From: Burkholderia cepacia ATCC 25416
GTDB taxonomy: Bacteria; Pseudomonadota; Gammaproteobacteria; Burkholderiales; Burkholderiaceae
Direction of reading: 5' to 3'
Length of the DNA stretch: 64,000 nt
NCBI RefSeq assembly: GCF_001411495.1
Contig: NZ_CP012983.1
Coordinates: 930,001-994,000, forward strand
Both the position numbers and the translations under genes were made by a program. The notes under the pieces are model-generated. The model made no database searches and was not told the DNA's origin. It saw only the letters and a program-made list of their open reading frames with translations. How positions within the stretch are numbered: position 1 is the first letter of the stretch; the number at the start of each line of letters is the position of its first letter. This document shows positions 27,857 to 37,324 of the stretch, one piece after another.

Positions 27857-29971
27857 ATGCCGACCGCCCTGCCCGCCCGTCTCGAATCCGGCCGCAGCTA
27901 TCCGCTCGGCGCGACCTGGGACGGCCTCGGAACCAATTTCGCGGTGTTTTCCGCGCACGCGCAGCGCATCCAGCTGTGCGTGTTCGATCCGACCGGCCGC
28001 AAGGAACTCGCGCGCCTCGACCTGCCCGAATGCACCGACGAGGTGTGGCACGGCTACCTGCCCAACGCGCATCCGGGCACCGTGTACGGCTTTCGCGCGG
28101 ACGGCCCGTACCAGCCGCAGCACGGCCATCGCTTCAATTCCACCAAGCTGCTGCTCGACCCGTACGCGCGCAAGCTGGTCGGCCAGTTCCGCTGGTCGGA
28201 CGCGCTGTTCGGCTATCGCGTCCATTCGAATCGCGCGGACCTGTCGATGGACCGCCGCGATTCGGCGCCCGCGATGCCGAAATGCGTGGTGGTCGACGAG
28301 GCGTTCGACTGGAGCACCGACCGGCGCCCGCGCGTGTCGTGGCGCAACACGGTGATCTACGAGACCCACGTGCGCGGCACGTCGATGCGCCGCGCCGGGT
28401 TGCGCCCGCCCGAACGCGGCACGTTCTCGGCGTTCGCGCATCCCGCGTTCATCGATCACCTGCTGTCGATCGGCGTGACGACGGTCGAGCTGCTGCCCGT
28501 CCACGCGTTCCTGCAGCAGCGCGCGCTCGTGAACCGCGGGCTGCGCAACTACTGGGGCTACGACACGGCCGCGTTCTTCGCGCCGGAGCCCGCGTATCTC
28601 GCGACGCGGCGGCTCGACGAGATGCGCATCGCGATCCGGCAGCTGCATGCGGCCGGCATCGAGGTCGTGCTCGACGTCGTCTACAACCATACGTGCGAGG
28701 GCAACGAGCTCGGCCCGACGCTGTCGTGGCGCGGCCTCGACAACGCGAGCTACTACCGGCTCGTGCCGGGCGACCCGCGCTTTCATGTCGACGAGACGGG
28801 CTGTGGCAACACGCTGAACCTGTCGCATCCGCGCGTGGTGCAGATGGTGATGGATTCGCTGCGCTACTGGGCCACTGCGTTCAACGTCGACGGCTTCCGC
28901 TTCGACCTCGGCGTGACGCTCGGGCGCGAGGCGCACGGCTTCGATCCCGGCGCGGGCTTCTTCGACGCGCTGCGGCAGGACCCGGTGCTCGCGCAGCGCA
29001 AGCTGATCACCGAGCCGTGGGACCTCGGCCCCGGCGGCTACCAGCTCGGCCGCCATCCGCCCGGTTTCGCCGAGTGGAACGACCGCTTTCGCGACACCGT
29101 GCGGCGCTTCTGGCGCGGCGACGCGGGCCAGCGGCCGGAGCTCGCCGCGCGGCTCGCCGGGTCGGCCGACCTGTTCAACCACCAGCGGCGCCATACGTGG
29201 GCATCGGTCAATTTCGTCACCGCGCACGACGGCTTCACGCTCGCCGATCTCGTCTCGTATTCGGCGAAACACAACGAAGCGAACGGCGAGGACAACCGCG
29301 ACGGCCGCGACGACAACTGCAGCGCGAACTGGGGCGCCGAAGGGCCCACCGACGATGCCGCGATCCGCGCGGTGCGCGCGCGCGTCGCGCGCTCGATGCT
29401 CGCGACGCTGTTCACCGCGCTCGGCACGCCGATGCTGGTGGCCGGCGACGAGTTCGGCCGCACGCAGCACGGCAACAACAACGCGTATTGCCAGGATAAC
29501 GAGCTGTCGTGGCTCGACTGGGACCTCGCTCACGGCGACGAAGCCGTGACGCTGATGCGCTTCGTGTCGCGGCTCGCCGCGCTGCGGCGCATGTATCCGG
29601 TGATGTCCGCGCCGGGTTATCCGTCGGGCGACCGCGACGCCGCACCGGGCATGGCCGAGATCGACTGGTTCGACGAGCGCGGCGCCGCGATGACCGTGCC
29701 CGCGTGGCAGGACCGCGAACGCCGCGCGCTGACGATGCGGCGTGTCGGCACGGGCCGCACCGGGCGCACCGAGGCGCTGCTGGTGATGCTGAACGCGTCG
29801 TCCGAGACGATCGTGTTCGCGCCGCCCGCGCCGGTGCTCGAATACCGCGTGCTGGTCGACACGGCCACGCCCGACGCCGGCCCGCGCAACTGGCCGGCCG
29901 ACGGGCTCGACGTCGCCGCGCATGCAGCCGCGATCGCGGTGGCCGCCGTGCCGCCCGACCCGCCCTCCTGA
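27857..29971 (+). CDS. glgX: Glycogen debranching enzyme (isoamylase type)
   Basis: 704-aa GH13 debranching enzyme with an N-terminal CBM48 (LGATWDGLGTNFAVFSAHA). Catalytic residues are Asp350 (FRFDLGV), Glu386 (ITEPWDLGPGGYQ) and Asp458 (TAHDGFT). It removes alpha-1,6 branches and yields linear malto-oligosaccharides that TreY can use. It starts 32 bp after glgB, with GGAG ahead of the ATG at 27857. The treZ gene follows after 8 bp. In trehalose operons the same role is called TreX. Confidence 0.95.
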   Translation: MPTALPARLESGRSYPLGATWDGLGTNFAVFSAHAQRIQLCVFDPTGRKELARLDLPECTDEVWHGYLPNAHPGTVYGFRADGPYQPQHGHRFNSTKLLLDPYARKLVGQFRWSDALFGYRVHSNRADLSMDRRDSAPAMPKCVVVDEAFDWSTDRRPRVSWRNTVIYETHVRGTSMRRAGLRPPERGTFSAFAHPAFIDHLLSIGVTTVELLPVHAFLQQRALVNRGLRNYWGYDTAAFFAPEPAYLATRRLDEMRIAIRQLHAAGIEVVLDVVYNHTCEGNELGPTLSWRGLDNASYYRLVPGDPRFHVDETGCGNTLNLSHPRVVQMVMDSLRYWATAFNVDGFRFDLGVTLGREAHGFDPGAGFFDALRQDPVLAQRKLITEPWDLGPGGYQLGRHPPGFAEWNDRFRDTVRRFWRGDAGQRPELAARLAGSADLFNHQRRHTWASVNFVTAHDGFTLADLVSYSAKHNEANGEDNRDGRDDNCSANWGAEGPTDDAAIRAVRARVARSMLATLFTALGTPMLVAGDEFGRTQHGNNNAYCQDNELSWLDWDLAHGDEAVTLMRFVSRLAALRRMYPVMSAPGYPSGDRDAAPGMAEIDWFDERGAAMTVPAWQDRERRALTMRRVGTGRTGRTEALLVMLNASSETIVFAPPAPVLEYRVLVDTATPDAGPRNWPADGLDVAAHAAAIAVAAVPPDPPS

Positions 29972-29979
29972 GGACCGCC

Positions 29980-31851
29980 ATGACATCCCGTTCCGATCGT
30001 CCAACCGGCACGCACGCGTTCGAATCGTCGTTCGGCGCGACCTGCGTCGACACCGAACGCACACGCTTCCGGTTTTGGGCGCCCGCCAGCCGCACGGCCG
30101 CCGTCGAACTGCACGACGACAGCGAACACACGATCCCGATGACACCCGTCGGCGACGGCTGGTTCGAGACGGTCGCGCCGTGCGGCCCGGGCGCGCTGTA
30201 TCGCTACCGCCTCGAAGACGGTTTCACCGTGCCCGACCCGGCGTCGCGCTTCCAGCCCGGCGGCGTGGACGGCCCGAGCCAGGTCGTCGATCCGGCGTCG
30301 TATCGCTGGCGCGACGGCGCATGGCGCGGCCGGCCGTGGCACGAGACGGTGCTGTACGAGTTGCATGTCGGCGCATGCGGCGGCTACGCGAGCGTCGAGC
30401 GGCGGCTGCCGGCCATTGCCGCGCTCGGCGTGACCGCCGTCGAGCTGATGCCCGTCAACGCGTTCCCCGGTTCGCGCAACTGGGGCTACGACGGCGTGCT
30501 GCCGTTCGCGCCCGATGCGTCGTACGGGCGGCCCGAGGAACTGAAGGCGCTCGTCGACACCGCGCACGGGCTCGAGCTGCAGGTGTTCCTCGACGTCGTG
30601 TACAACCACTTCGGCCCCGAAGGCAACCTGCTGCCGCGCTACGCGCCCGCCTTCTTCCGCGACGACCGGCGGACCGCGTGGGGGCCCGCGATCGATTTTT
30701 CGCATCCGCAGACGAGCGCGTTCTTCATCGAGAATGCGCTGTACTGGCTCGAAGAATTCCGTTTCGACGGGCTGCGCATCGACGCCGCGCACGCGATCGG
30801 CGACGACGCGTGGCTGCGCGAACTCGCGCGCCGCGTGCGGGCGGTTGCGGGCGACACACGCCACCTTCATCTCGTGCTCGAGAACGAACGCAACACGGCG
30901 AGCCTGCTCGGCCCCGGCGGTTTCGATGCGCAGTGGAACGACGACTTCCACAACAGCGCGCACGTGCTGCTGACCGGCGAGCGCGACGGCTACTACCGCG
31001 CGTACGCCGACGCGCCGCTGCGCCATTTCGCGCGCACGCTCGGCGAAGGTTTCGCGTACCAGGGCGAACCGTCGCCGCTGCACGACGGCGCCGCGCGCGG
31101 CGAGCCGAGCGCGCACCTGCCGCCCACCGCGTTCGTCGCGTTCCTGCAGAACCACGACCAGATCGGCAACCGCGCGTTCGGCGAGCGGCTGCGCGCGCTC
31201 GCGAACGACGACGCGGTGCGCGCGGCCACCGCGCTGATGCTGCTCGCGCCGCCGATCCCGCTGCTGTTCATGGGCGAGGAAGACGGCAGCACGCAGCCGT
31301 TCCAGTTCTTCACCGACTATCGCGGCGCGCTCGCCGACGCGGTGCGCGAAGGCCGGCGCCGCGAATTCGCGGCGTTTCCCGCGTTCGCCGATCCCGCGCA
31401 TCGCGACCTGATTCCCGACCCGAACGACATCGCGACGTTCGTCCGTTCGTCGTCGCACCATCCGCCGGACGACAACTGGCCCGATGCGGCCGCGTGGCAG
31501 CGCTTCTACCGCAGTGCGCTGACGGTGCGCGCGGTGCTCGTGACGCCGCATCTGCCGGGTGCGCGGGCACTCGGCGTCGACCTGCTCGCGGGCGACGGCG
31601 AGCCTTCGGCGCTCGTCGCGCGCTGGCGCCTCGGCGACGGCAGCACGCTGTCGATCGCGCTGAATCTCGGCTCGCTCGACGCGGCACTGCCCGAACTGCC
31701 GGTCGGCAAGATCGTGTTCGAGACGCCGCCGCGCGCCCGCGACCGGCTGACCGACCTGAAGCTGCCGCCACGCGCATGCATCGCGTGGCGGGACGGTGCG
31801 GTCAATCACGATGCGCGGCATCATCGCGCGAACGGGCAGAGCCGATCATGA
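29980..31851 (+). CDS. treZ: Maltooligosyltrehalose trehalohydrolase
   Basis: 623 aa. N-terminal beta domain (RFRFWAPASRTAAVEL), then GH13 barrel with Asp268 (LRIDAAHAI), Glu301 (LVLENE) and Asp393 (LQNHDQIGN). YELHVGACGGY and WGYDGVLPFAPDASYG are typical of TreZ. It releases free trehalose from the maltooligosyl-trehalose made by TreY. The ATG at 29980 follows TGAGGACCGCC. Its stop overlaps malQ (ATGA). Confidence 0.95.
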   Translation: MTSRSDRPTGTHAFESSFGATCVDTERTRFRFWAPASRTAAVELHDDSEHTIPMTPVGDGWFETVAPCGPGALYRYRLEDGFTVPDPASRFQPGGVDGPSQVVDPASYRWRDGAWRGRPWHETVLYELHVGACGGYASVERRLPAIAALGVTAVELMPVNAFPGSRNWGYDGVLPFAPDASYGRPEELKALVDTAHGLELQVFLDVVYNHFGPEGNLLPRYAPAFFRDDRRTAWGPAIDFSHPQTSAFFIENALYWLEEFRFDGLRIDAAHAIGDDAWLRELARRVRAVAGDTRHLHLVLENERNTASLLGPGGFDAQWNDDFHNSAHVLLTGERDGYYRAYADAPLRHFARTLGEGFAYQGEPSPLHDGAARGEPSAHLPPTAFVAFLQNHDQIGNRAFGERLRALANDDAVRAATALMLLAPPIPLLFMGEEDGSTQPFQFFTDYRGALADAVREGRRREFAAFPAFADPAHRDLIPDPNDIATFVRSSSHHPPDDNWPDAAAWQRFYRSALTVRAVLVTPHLPGARALGVDLLAGDGEPSALVARWRLGDGSTLSIALNLGSLDAALPELPVGKIVFETPPRARDRLTDLKLPPRACIAWRDGAVNHDARHHRANGQSRS

Positions 31852-34046
31852 CGACCGACGTTTCGATCTCGACCCTCGCGCACGCGGCCGGCCTGGACGC
31901 CGACTGGACCGATGCCGGCGGCATCGCGCGGCGGGTGGACGATCGCGCGCTCGCCGCGCTCGTCGATGCGCTGGGCTGGCCGTGCGGCACGGCGGCTCAG
32001 CGCGTCGACAGCGCGGCGGCGCTCGCCGGCGGACATGCGGCGGTGCCGCGCGTCGTGACCGGCGACGCGGGCCTGCCGCTGCCCCTGCCCGCCGCGCTCG
32101 CGCAACCGGGCGCGCGCTTCCGGATCACGCTCGAAGCGGGCGGACACATCGACGGGCGCGTGGATGCGCACGGCGCGCTGCCGCCGTTCGCGATGCCCGG
32201 TTACCACGCGCTCGACGTCGGCGACCGGCGCATCGGGCTGACGATCGCACCGCCGCGCACGCACCCGTTCGACACGCGTGCGGCGGATGCGGGCAGCCGC
32301 TGGGGTATCGCGGCGCAGCTCTACAGCCTGCGCCGCGCGGGCGACGGCGGCGCGGGCGACTACACCGCGCTCGCGCGGCTGGCCGCGCGCGCGGCGCGGC
32401 ATGGCGCGCAGGCGGTGGCGATCAGCCCGACGCACGCCGGCTATCCGGCGCTGCCCGCGCACGACAGCCCGTATTCGCCGTCGTCGCGGCGCTGGCACAA
32501 CGTCGCGTATCTCGACTGCGACGCGGTGCCGGGCGCCGAGGCCGTGCGTCACGTAGCCGGTGCGGCAGCCGATGCGCCGCTGATCGACTGGCCGCACGTG
32601 CTGCCGCTGAAGCTGCGCCGCCTGCGCGCGTGCTTCGACGCGTGGCGCGCCGACGACGCCCCGTCGCGCGACGCGTTCCAGCGGTTTCGCGCGACGGGCG
32701 GCGCGGCGCTCGACGCGCATGCGCGCTTCGATGCGCTGCAGGCGTTCTGCCTCGAACACGGGCTCGGGGCGGACTGGCGGCAGTGGCCGGCGCCGTGGCG
32801 CGACCCGGCATCGGCGGAAGTCGACGCATTCGCGCACACGCATGCCGATACGGTCGCGTTCCATACGTTCCTGCAATGGTGCGCCGCGCGCGCGCTCGGC
32901 GACGCGCAGCATGCGGCACGCCGTGCCGGCATGGCCACCGGGCTGATCGCCGATCTCGCGGTCGGCTCCGATCGCGCGGGCAGCGACGCGTGGGCGCACG
33001 GCGCGACGCTGCTGCGCGGCGTGTCGCTCGGCGCGCCGCCCGACCTGTTCAACGCGGCCGGCCAGGCGTGGGGCGTGACGACCTGGACGCCGGACGCGCT
33101 GCGCGCGGAAGGCTTCGTGCCGTTCATCGAGCTGCTGCGCGCGGCGTTCGCGCACGCGGGCGGCATCCGCATCGATCACGTGCTCGGCTTCGCGCGGATG
33201 TGGATCGTGCCGGACGGCGGCTCGCCGCGCGACGGCGCGTACCTGCGTTATCCGGTCGACGATCTGATGCGGCTCGTCGCGCTCGAGGCGGCCCGCCACC
33301 GCGCGCTCGCGATCGGCGAGGATCTCGGCACGGTGCCCGCCGGGTTTCGTGAACGGCTCGGCGCGCAGGGAGTCGCGGGCATGCGCGTGCTGTGGTTCGA
33401 GCGCGACGCGGGCGGCGCGTTCCGGCAGCCGTCCGAGTGGGACCGCGACGCGATCGCGACGACGTCGACACATGATTTGCCGACCGTGGCCGGCTGGTGG
33501 CGCGGCGTCGACCTGGCCTGGCGGCAAGCCGCGGCCCAGGTCGCCGCGCAGCACGACGAGCCGGACAGGCACGACGTGGCCGCTCCCGCGCCGGACGACG
33601 CCAGTGCGCACGATTCCGACGAAATCGTGCAGGCGCGCGGGCACGACACCGCGCCGCGCCCGGAAGCCGGCAACGCGGCGCCGCCCGACGCTCCCCCGGG
33701 CCTTCCCGCCGCGCACGCGGAACGCGCCGCCGAACGCGCGGCGTTATGGCACGCGCTGCAGCAGGCCGGCTGCGCACCGGCCGGCGCCGCCGCCCCGCCG
33801 GCCGATGCCCCGCCGGTCGGCGCGATCCTCGCGTACGTCGCGCGCAGCCCGTCGCCGCTCGCGATCGTGCCGCTCGAGGACCTGCTCGCGCTGGACGCGC
33901 AGCCGAACCTGCCGGGGCCGCCGTGCGGGCACCCGAACTGGCGGCAACGGCTGCCGCGCACAATCGACACGCTGTTCGACGCCGACGTGCGCGAACGCAT
34001 CGCCGCCGTCGTGCAGGCGCGCCGTTCGAGGGAGCGCGGCGCATGA
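31848..34046 (+). CDS. malQ: 4-alpha-glucanotransferase (amylomaltase) with a linker insertion
   Basis: 732-aa GH77 disproportionating enzyme. Catalytic Asp443 (IRIDHVLGF), Glu491 (AIGEDLG) and Asp543 (STHDLPT) are present. It redistributes glucan segments, recycling short oligosaccharides left by GlgX and TreZ. Between GWWRGVDLAWR and ERAAERAALW (about residues 568-621) there is a long acidic, Pro/Ala-rich insert that I do not associate with standard MalQ and that looks disordered. It is coupled to treZ and treY by ATGA overlaps. Confidence 0.93.
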   Translation: MTTDVSISTLAHAAGLDADWTDAGGIARRVDDRALAALVDALGWPCGTAAQRVDSAAALAGGHAAVPRVVTGDAGLPLPLPAALAQPGARFRITLEAGGHIDGRVDAHGALPPFAMPGYHALDVGDRRIGLTIAPPRTHPFDTRAADAGSRWGIAAQLYSLRRAGDGGAGDYTALARLAARAARHGAQAVAISPTHAGYPALPAHDSPYSPSSRRWHNVAYLDCDAVPGAEAVRHVAGAAADAPLIDWPHVLPLKLRRLRACFDAWRADDAPSRDAFQRFRATGGAALDAHARFDALQAFCLEHGLGADWRQWPAPWRDPASAEVDAFAHTHADTVAFHTFLQWCAARALGDAQHAARRAGMATGLIADLAVGSDRAGSDAWAHGATLLRGVSLGAPPDLFNAAGQAWGVTTWTPDALRAEGFVPFIELLRAAFAHAGGIRIDHVLGFARMWIVPDGGSPRDGAYLRYPVDDLMRLVALEAARHRALAIGEDLGTVPAGFRERLGAQGVAGMRVLWFERDAGGAFRQPSEWDRDAIATTSTHDLPTVAGWWRGVDLAWRQAAAQVAAQHDEPDRHDVAAPAPDDASAHDSDEIVQARGHDTAPRPEAGNAAPPDAPPGLPAAHAERAAERAALWHALQQAGCAPAGAAAPPADAPPVGAILAYVARSPSPLAIVPLEDLLALDAQPNLPGPPCGHPNWRQRLPRTIDTLFDADVRERIAAVVQARRSRERGA

Positions 34047-36808
34047 TGCCGCGCGCGACGCTGCGGTTGCAGCTTCATGCGGGTTTCACGTTCGACGACG
34101 CGGCCTCGCACGCCGACTACTTCGCGCGGCTCGGCGTGAGCCACCTGTACCTGTCGCCGGTCGCGACCGCCGAACCGGGCTCGCGGCACGGCTACGACAC
34201 CGTGGATTACGGCACGCTCAATCCCGAACTCGGCGGCGAAGCAGGTCTCAATCGGCTCGTCGACGCGTTGCGCGTGCGCGGCCTCGGCGTGATCGTCGAC
34301 ATCGTGCCGAACCATATGGGCGTCGGCGGCTCGTCGAACGGCTGGTGGAACGACGTGCTCGAATGGGGCCCCGCCAGCCCGTACGCGCGCCATTTCGACA
34401 TCGACTGGCACTCGCCCGATCCGGCACTCGACGGCAAGGTGCTGCTGCCGTGTCTCGGCATGCCCTATGGCGACGCGCTCGCAGCCGGCGACATCACGCT
34501 GGGCGCCGACCCGGCCAGCGGCCGCTTCTTCATCGCGTGCCCCGGACGGCGGCTGCCCGTGGCGGCCGCCACCCATGCCGACATCCTGCGCCTCGCGAAC
34601 CGCGCGGACCTGAACGCGCTCGCCGAACGCTTCGACGCCGCGCCGGCGCGCGACAGCGCACGGCTGGCCGCCGCGCATGCCGCGCTGCGCGATTACGCGG
34701 CCGCGCACGGCCCGCACGCGCTCGACGCGGTGCTGCGCGGCGCCGACCCGCGCGTAGCGCGCTCGCGTACCAGCCTGCACCGGCTGCTCGAACGCCAGCA
34801 TTACCGGCTCGCGTGGTGGCGCACGGCCGCCGACGAGCTGAACTGGCGGCGCTTCTTCGACATCGCGACGCTCGCGGCCGTCCGCGTCGACGACGACGCG
34901 GTGTTCGACGCCGTTCACGCGCTGCCGTTGCGCCTGCACGCGGCCGGGCTCGTCGACGGCATCCGCGTCGATCACGTCGACGGCCTCGCCGATCCGCGCG
35001 CCTACTGCCGGCGGCTGCATGCACGACTGGCCGCGCAGCGCAGCGCGCCGCCGTATGTCGTCGTCGAGAAGATCCTTGCGCCGGGCGAATCGCTGCGCGC
35101 CGACTGGGCCGTCGCCGGCACGACCGGCTACGACTTCATGAACGACGTCGGCGCGCTGCTACACGACCCGGCCGGCGCCGAACCGCTCGCCGCGCACTGG
35201 GCGGCCGTGTCGGGCTCGTCGCGCACGTTCGCGCAGGAAGCGCTCGACGGCAAGCGGCGCGTGCTGTTGCGCCAGCTCGCCGTCGAACATGCGCGCGCCG
35301 CACGGCTGCTGCACGGGATCGCGCGCGCGTCGCCCGCCACGCGGGACCTCAGCCTGATCGCGATTCGGCGCGTGCTGGGCGAACTGGCGGTGCGGCTGCC
35401 CGTGTACCGAATGTATCCGGCTCCGCGCGAGGAGCCGGCCGATGCCGACCGCCGCGTGCTCGCGCACGCGTACGAAAGCGCGTGCGCGGCCGTCGATCCG
35501 GCCGACCGGTTCGCGCTCGATCGCGTCGCCGCGTGGCTGGGCTTGCCGGCCGCACGCGTGCCGCGCGCGAACGCCGACGCGCTGGCCGCGGCGCGCGTCG
35601 CGTTCGCGCAGCTCACCGCGCCGCTCGCCGCGAAAGGCGTCGAGGATACGGCCCACTATCGCTACGGCCGGCTGCTGTCGCGCAACGAGGTCGGCGCCGA
35701 TGCCGGCGACTTCAGCCTGTCGCGCGGCGCATTCCACGCACGCAACCGGCGCCGCGCGCGCACCGTGCCGCATGGGCTCGTCGCGACAGCCACGCACGAC
35801 CACAAGCGCGGCGAGGACGCGCGTGCACGGCTCGCGGTGCTCAGCGAGATCCCGGACGCATGGCGCGTGATATCGCTCGACTGGAGCGCGCTGAACCTGC
35901 CGCACCGGGGCCGCGCGCCTCGCGATCTCGCGTGGGCGCCGGGGCCGGCCGCGGAGGCGATGCTGTACCAGACGCTCGTCGGCTGCTGGCCGCCGGCACT
36001 CGCGCCCGACGATGCGGCCGGGCTCGCCGGACTCGCCGCGCGCGTCGCGCAGTGGCAGACGAAAGCATTGCGCGAAGCGAAGCGGCACAGCGACTGGCTG
36101 GCGCCCGAACCGGACTACGAGCATGCCTGCGAAACATTCGTCCGCGCGATCCTGACGCCGCGCGGCGCCGGCGATTTCGCGCACCGGCTGCAAGCGTTCG
36201 TCGCGCGGATCGCACCGGCCGGCATCGTCAACAGCCTGACGCAGACAGCGCTGCGGATCGCGTCGCCCGGCGTGCCCGACCTCTATCAAGGGACCGAGTG
36301 CTGGGATCACTCGCTCGTCGATCCGGACAACCGGCGCGACGTGCCGTTCGACGCACTGGCGGCCGAACGGGTCGACGATCCGGTCGCGTCGTATCTGCAG
36401 GCCTGGCCCGATGCACGCGTGAAACGCGCGCTGATCGAGCGGATGCTCGCGCTGCGCGCACGGTGGCCGGCGACGTTCGCGGACGGCGCGTATGTGCCGC
36501 TACGCGTGCGCGGCCCGCTTGGGCGACACGCGGTGGCGTTCGCGCGGTGCGACGCGGCCGCCACCGTGGTGATCGTCGCGACGCGGCTCGCGAGCCGGTT
36601 GCTCGGGGAAGCGCCCGGGATACCGCGCGTGGCGCCCGCGCAGTGGGGCGATACGGCGGTCGTGCTGCCGCGCGGAATCGCGGGGCCTTGGATCGACTGG
36701 CTGAATGGTCGGGACGCGATCGATGCGCCCGACGGGGTGCTGGCGCTACGCCGCTGCCTGGCGGGATTGCCTGTTGCGGTGCTCGTGGCGACGCGTGCCG
36801 GCGATTGA
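34043..36808 (+). CDS. treY: Maltooligosyltrehalose synthase
   Basis: 921 aa. GH13 enzyme that converts the reducing-end glucose of a malto-oligosaccharide to an alpha,alpha-1,1 trehalose linkage. Family signatures: TLRLQLHAGFTFDDA, SHLYLSPV, GSRHGYDTVDYG, VDIVPNHMG, nucleophile Asp310 (IRVDHVDGLADP), Glu342 (VVVEKIL) and VEDTAHYRY. Last gene of the operon. With TreZ it forms the TreYZ route from glucan to trehalose, opposite in sense to TreS-Mak-GlgE. ATG at 34043 overlaps the malQ stop; 34046 is the alternative. Confidence 0.95.
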   Translation: MMPRATLRLQLHAGFTFDDAASHADYFARLGVSHLYLSPVATAEPGSRHGYDTVDYGTLNPELGGEAGLNRLVDALRVRGLGVIVDIVPNHMGVGGSSNGWWNDVLEWGPASPYARHFDIDWHSPDPALDGKVLLPCLGMPYGDALAAGDITLGADPASGRFFIACPGRRLPVAAATHADILRLANRADLNALAERFDAAPARDSARLAAAHAALRDYAAAHGPHALDAVLRGADPRVARSRTSLHRLLERQHYRLAWWRTAADELNWRRFFDIATLAAVRVDDDAVFDAVHALPLRLHAAGLVDGIRVDHVDGLADPRAYCRRLHARLAAQRSAPPYVVVEKILAPGESLRADWAVAGTTGYDFMNDVGALLHDPAGAEPLAAHWAAVSGSSRTFAQEALDGKRRVLLRQLAVEHARAARLLHGIARASPATRDLSLIAIRRVLGELAVRLPVYRMYPAPREEPADADRRVLAHAYESACAAVDPADRFALDRVAAWLGLPAARVPRANADALAAARVAFAQLTAPLAAKGVEDTAHYRYGRLLSRNEVGADAGDFSLSRGAFHARNRRRARTVPHGLVATATHDHKRGEDARARLAVLSEIPDAWRVISLDWSALNLPHRGRAPRDLAWAPGPAAEAMLYQTLVGCWPPALAPDDAAGLAGLAARVAQWQTKALREAKRHSDWLAPEPDYEHACETFVRAILTPRGAGDFAHRLQAFVARIAPAGIVNSLTQTALRIASPGVPDLYQGTECWDHSLVDPDNRRDVPFDALAAERVDDPVASYLQAWPDARVKRALIERMLALRARWPATFADGAYVPLRVRGPLGRHAVAFARCDAAATVVIVATRLASRLLGEAPGIPRVAPAQWGDTAVVLPRGIAGPWIDWLNGRDAIDAPDGVLALRRCLAGLPVAVLVATRAGD

Positions 36809-36917
36809 AAGCTGCCCGGCCCTGCCGGTGCGGGTCGTACCTCGCACACCGGCGATCGTCAATCGAATCGGCCGAACGTCGGCGATCTTGCGCAAGTGCC
36901 CAAACGCGATTGCCCCG

Positions 36918-37211
36918 TCACGACCACTCTTCCGGCGGCATTGCGCCACCGTCGTCCTCCCATAGCGGGTTGCCCTTCCCGTCGCCGTCGTGCGCGGCCA
37001 CGGGCCCGCTTGAGCCGCTCGTCCCGCCCGTCCCGCTTGAGTCACCTAAGCCGCGCCCGGCCGGCCGACGCGCGTCGCGCGACGCCGGCTTGGCCGCTCG
37101 CACGCGTGGGCGCGTCGGCGTCACCGTGTGCGGATCGCCGCTGCGGCGCGCGTCGGTCGCGCTCGTCTCGCTCGTCTTGTTCGCCTGTCGTGCATTCGAA
37201 GCCGCGTTCAT
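36918..37211 (-). CDS. Small basic/disordered hypothetical protein
   Basis: 97 aa, starting MNAASNARQANKTSE. The middle is basic and Ser/Thr/Gly-rich, and the end is acidic and aromatic (GNPLWEDDGGAMPPEEWS). No domain is recognised and it is likely disordered. The gene is supported by GGGAGACGAAG before ATG and, more strongly, by a sigma-54 promoter pointing into it 41 bp upstream. Divergent from the decarboxylase-like gene. Confidence 0.55.
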   Translation of the reverse strand: MNAASNARQANKTSETSATDARRSGDPHTVTPTRPRVRAAKPASRDARRPAGRGLGDSSGTGGTSGSSGPVAAHDGDGKGNPLWEDDGGAMPPEEWS

Positions 37212-37251
37212 CTTCGTCTCCCGTGTCATGAAAAACGGACGAACGATCGCC

Positions 37252-37265
37252 GCAATTTCGGTGCC
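37252..37265 (-). promoter_or_regulatory. Sigma-54 promoter of the 97-aa gene
   Basis: Minus strand GGCAC-CGAAA-TTGC with exact GG-N10-GC spacing, 41 bp upstream of the ATG at 37211. Back-to-back with the promoter at 37273. Confidence 0.75.
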
Positions 37266-37272
37266 GCCGCCG

Positions 37273-37286
37273 GGCAAGCATCTTGC
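37273..37286 (+). promoter_or_regulatory. Sigma-54 promoter of the decarboxylase-like gene
   Basis: GGCAA-GCATC-TTGC with GG-N10-GC spacing, 38 bp before the ATG at 37325. It is seven bases from the oppositely oriented promoter at 37265. Confidence 0.65.
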
Positions 37287-37324
37287 TGATCACGTTCATG
37301 CCGAACCAACGTCCGGAGGAAGCC

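Noticed and set aside
36809..36870. Terminator after treY
   Set aside because: The CCGGTGCG/CGCACACCGG stem is interrupted by two extra bases and has no T-run.
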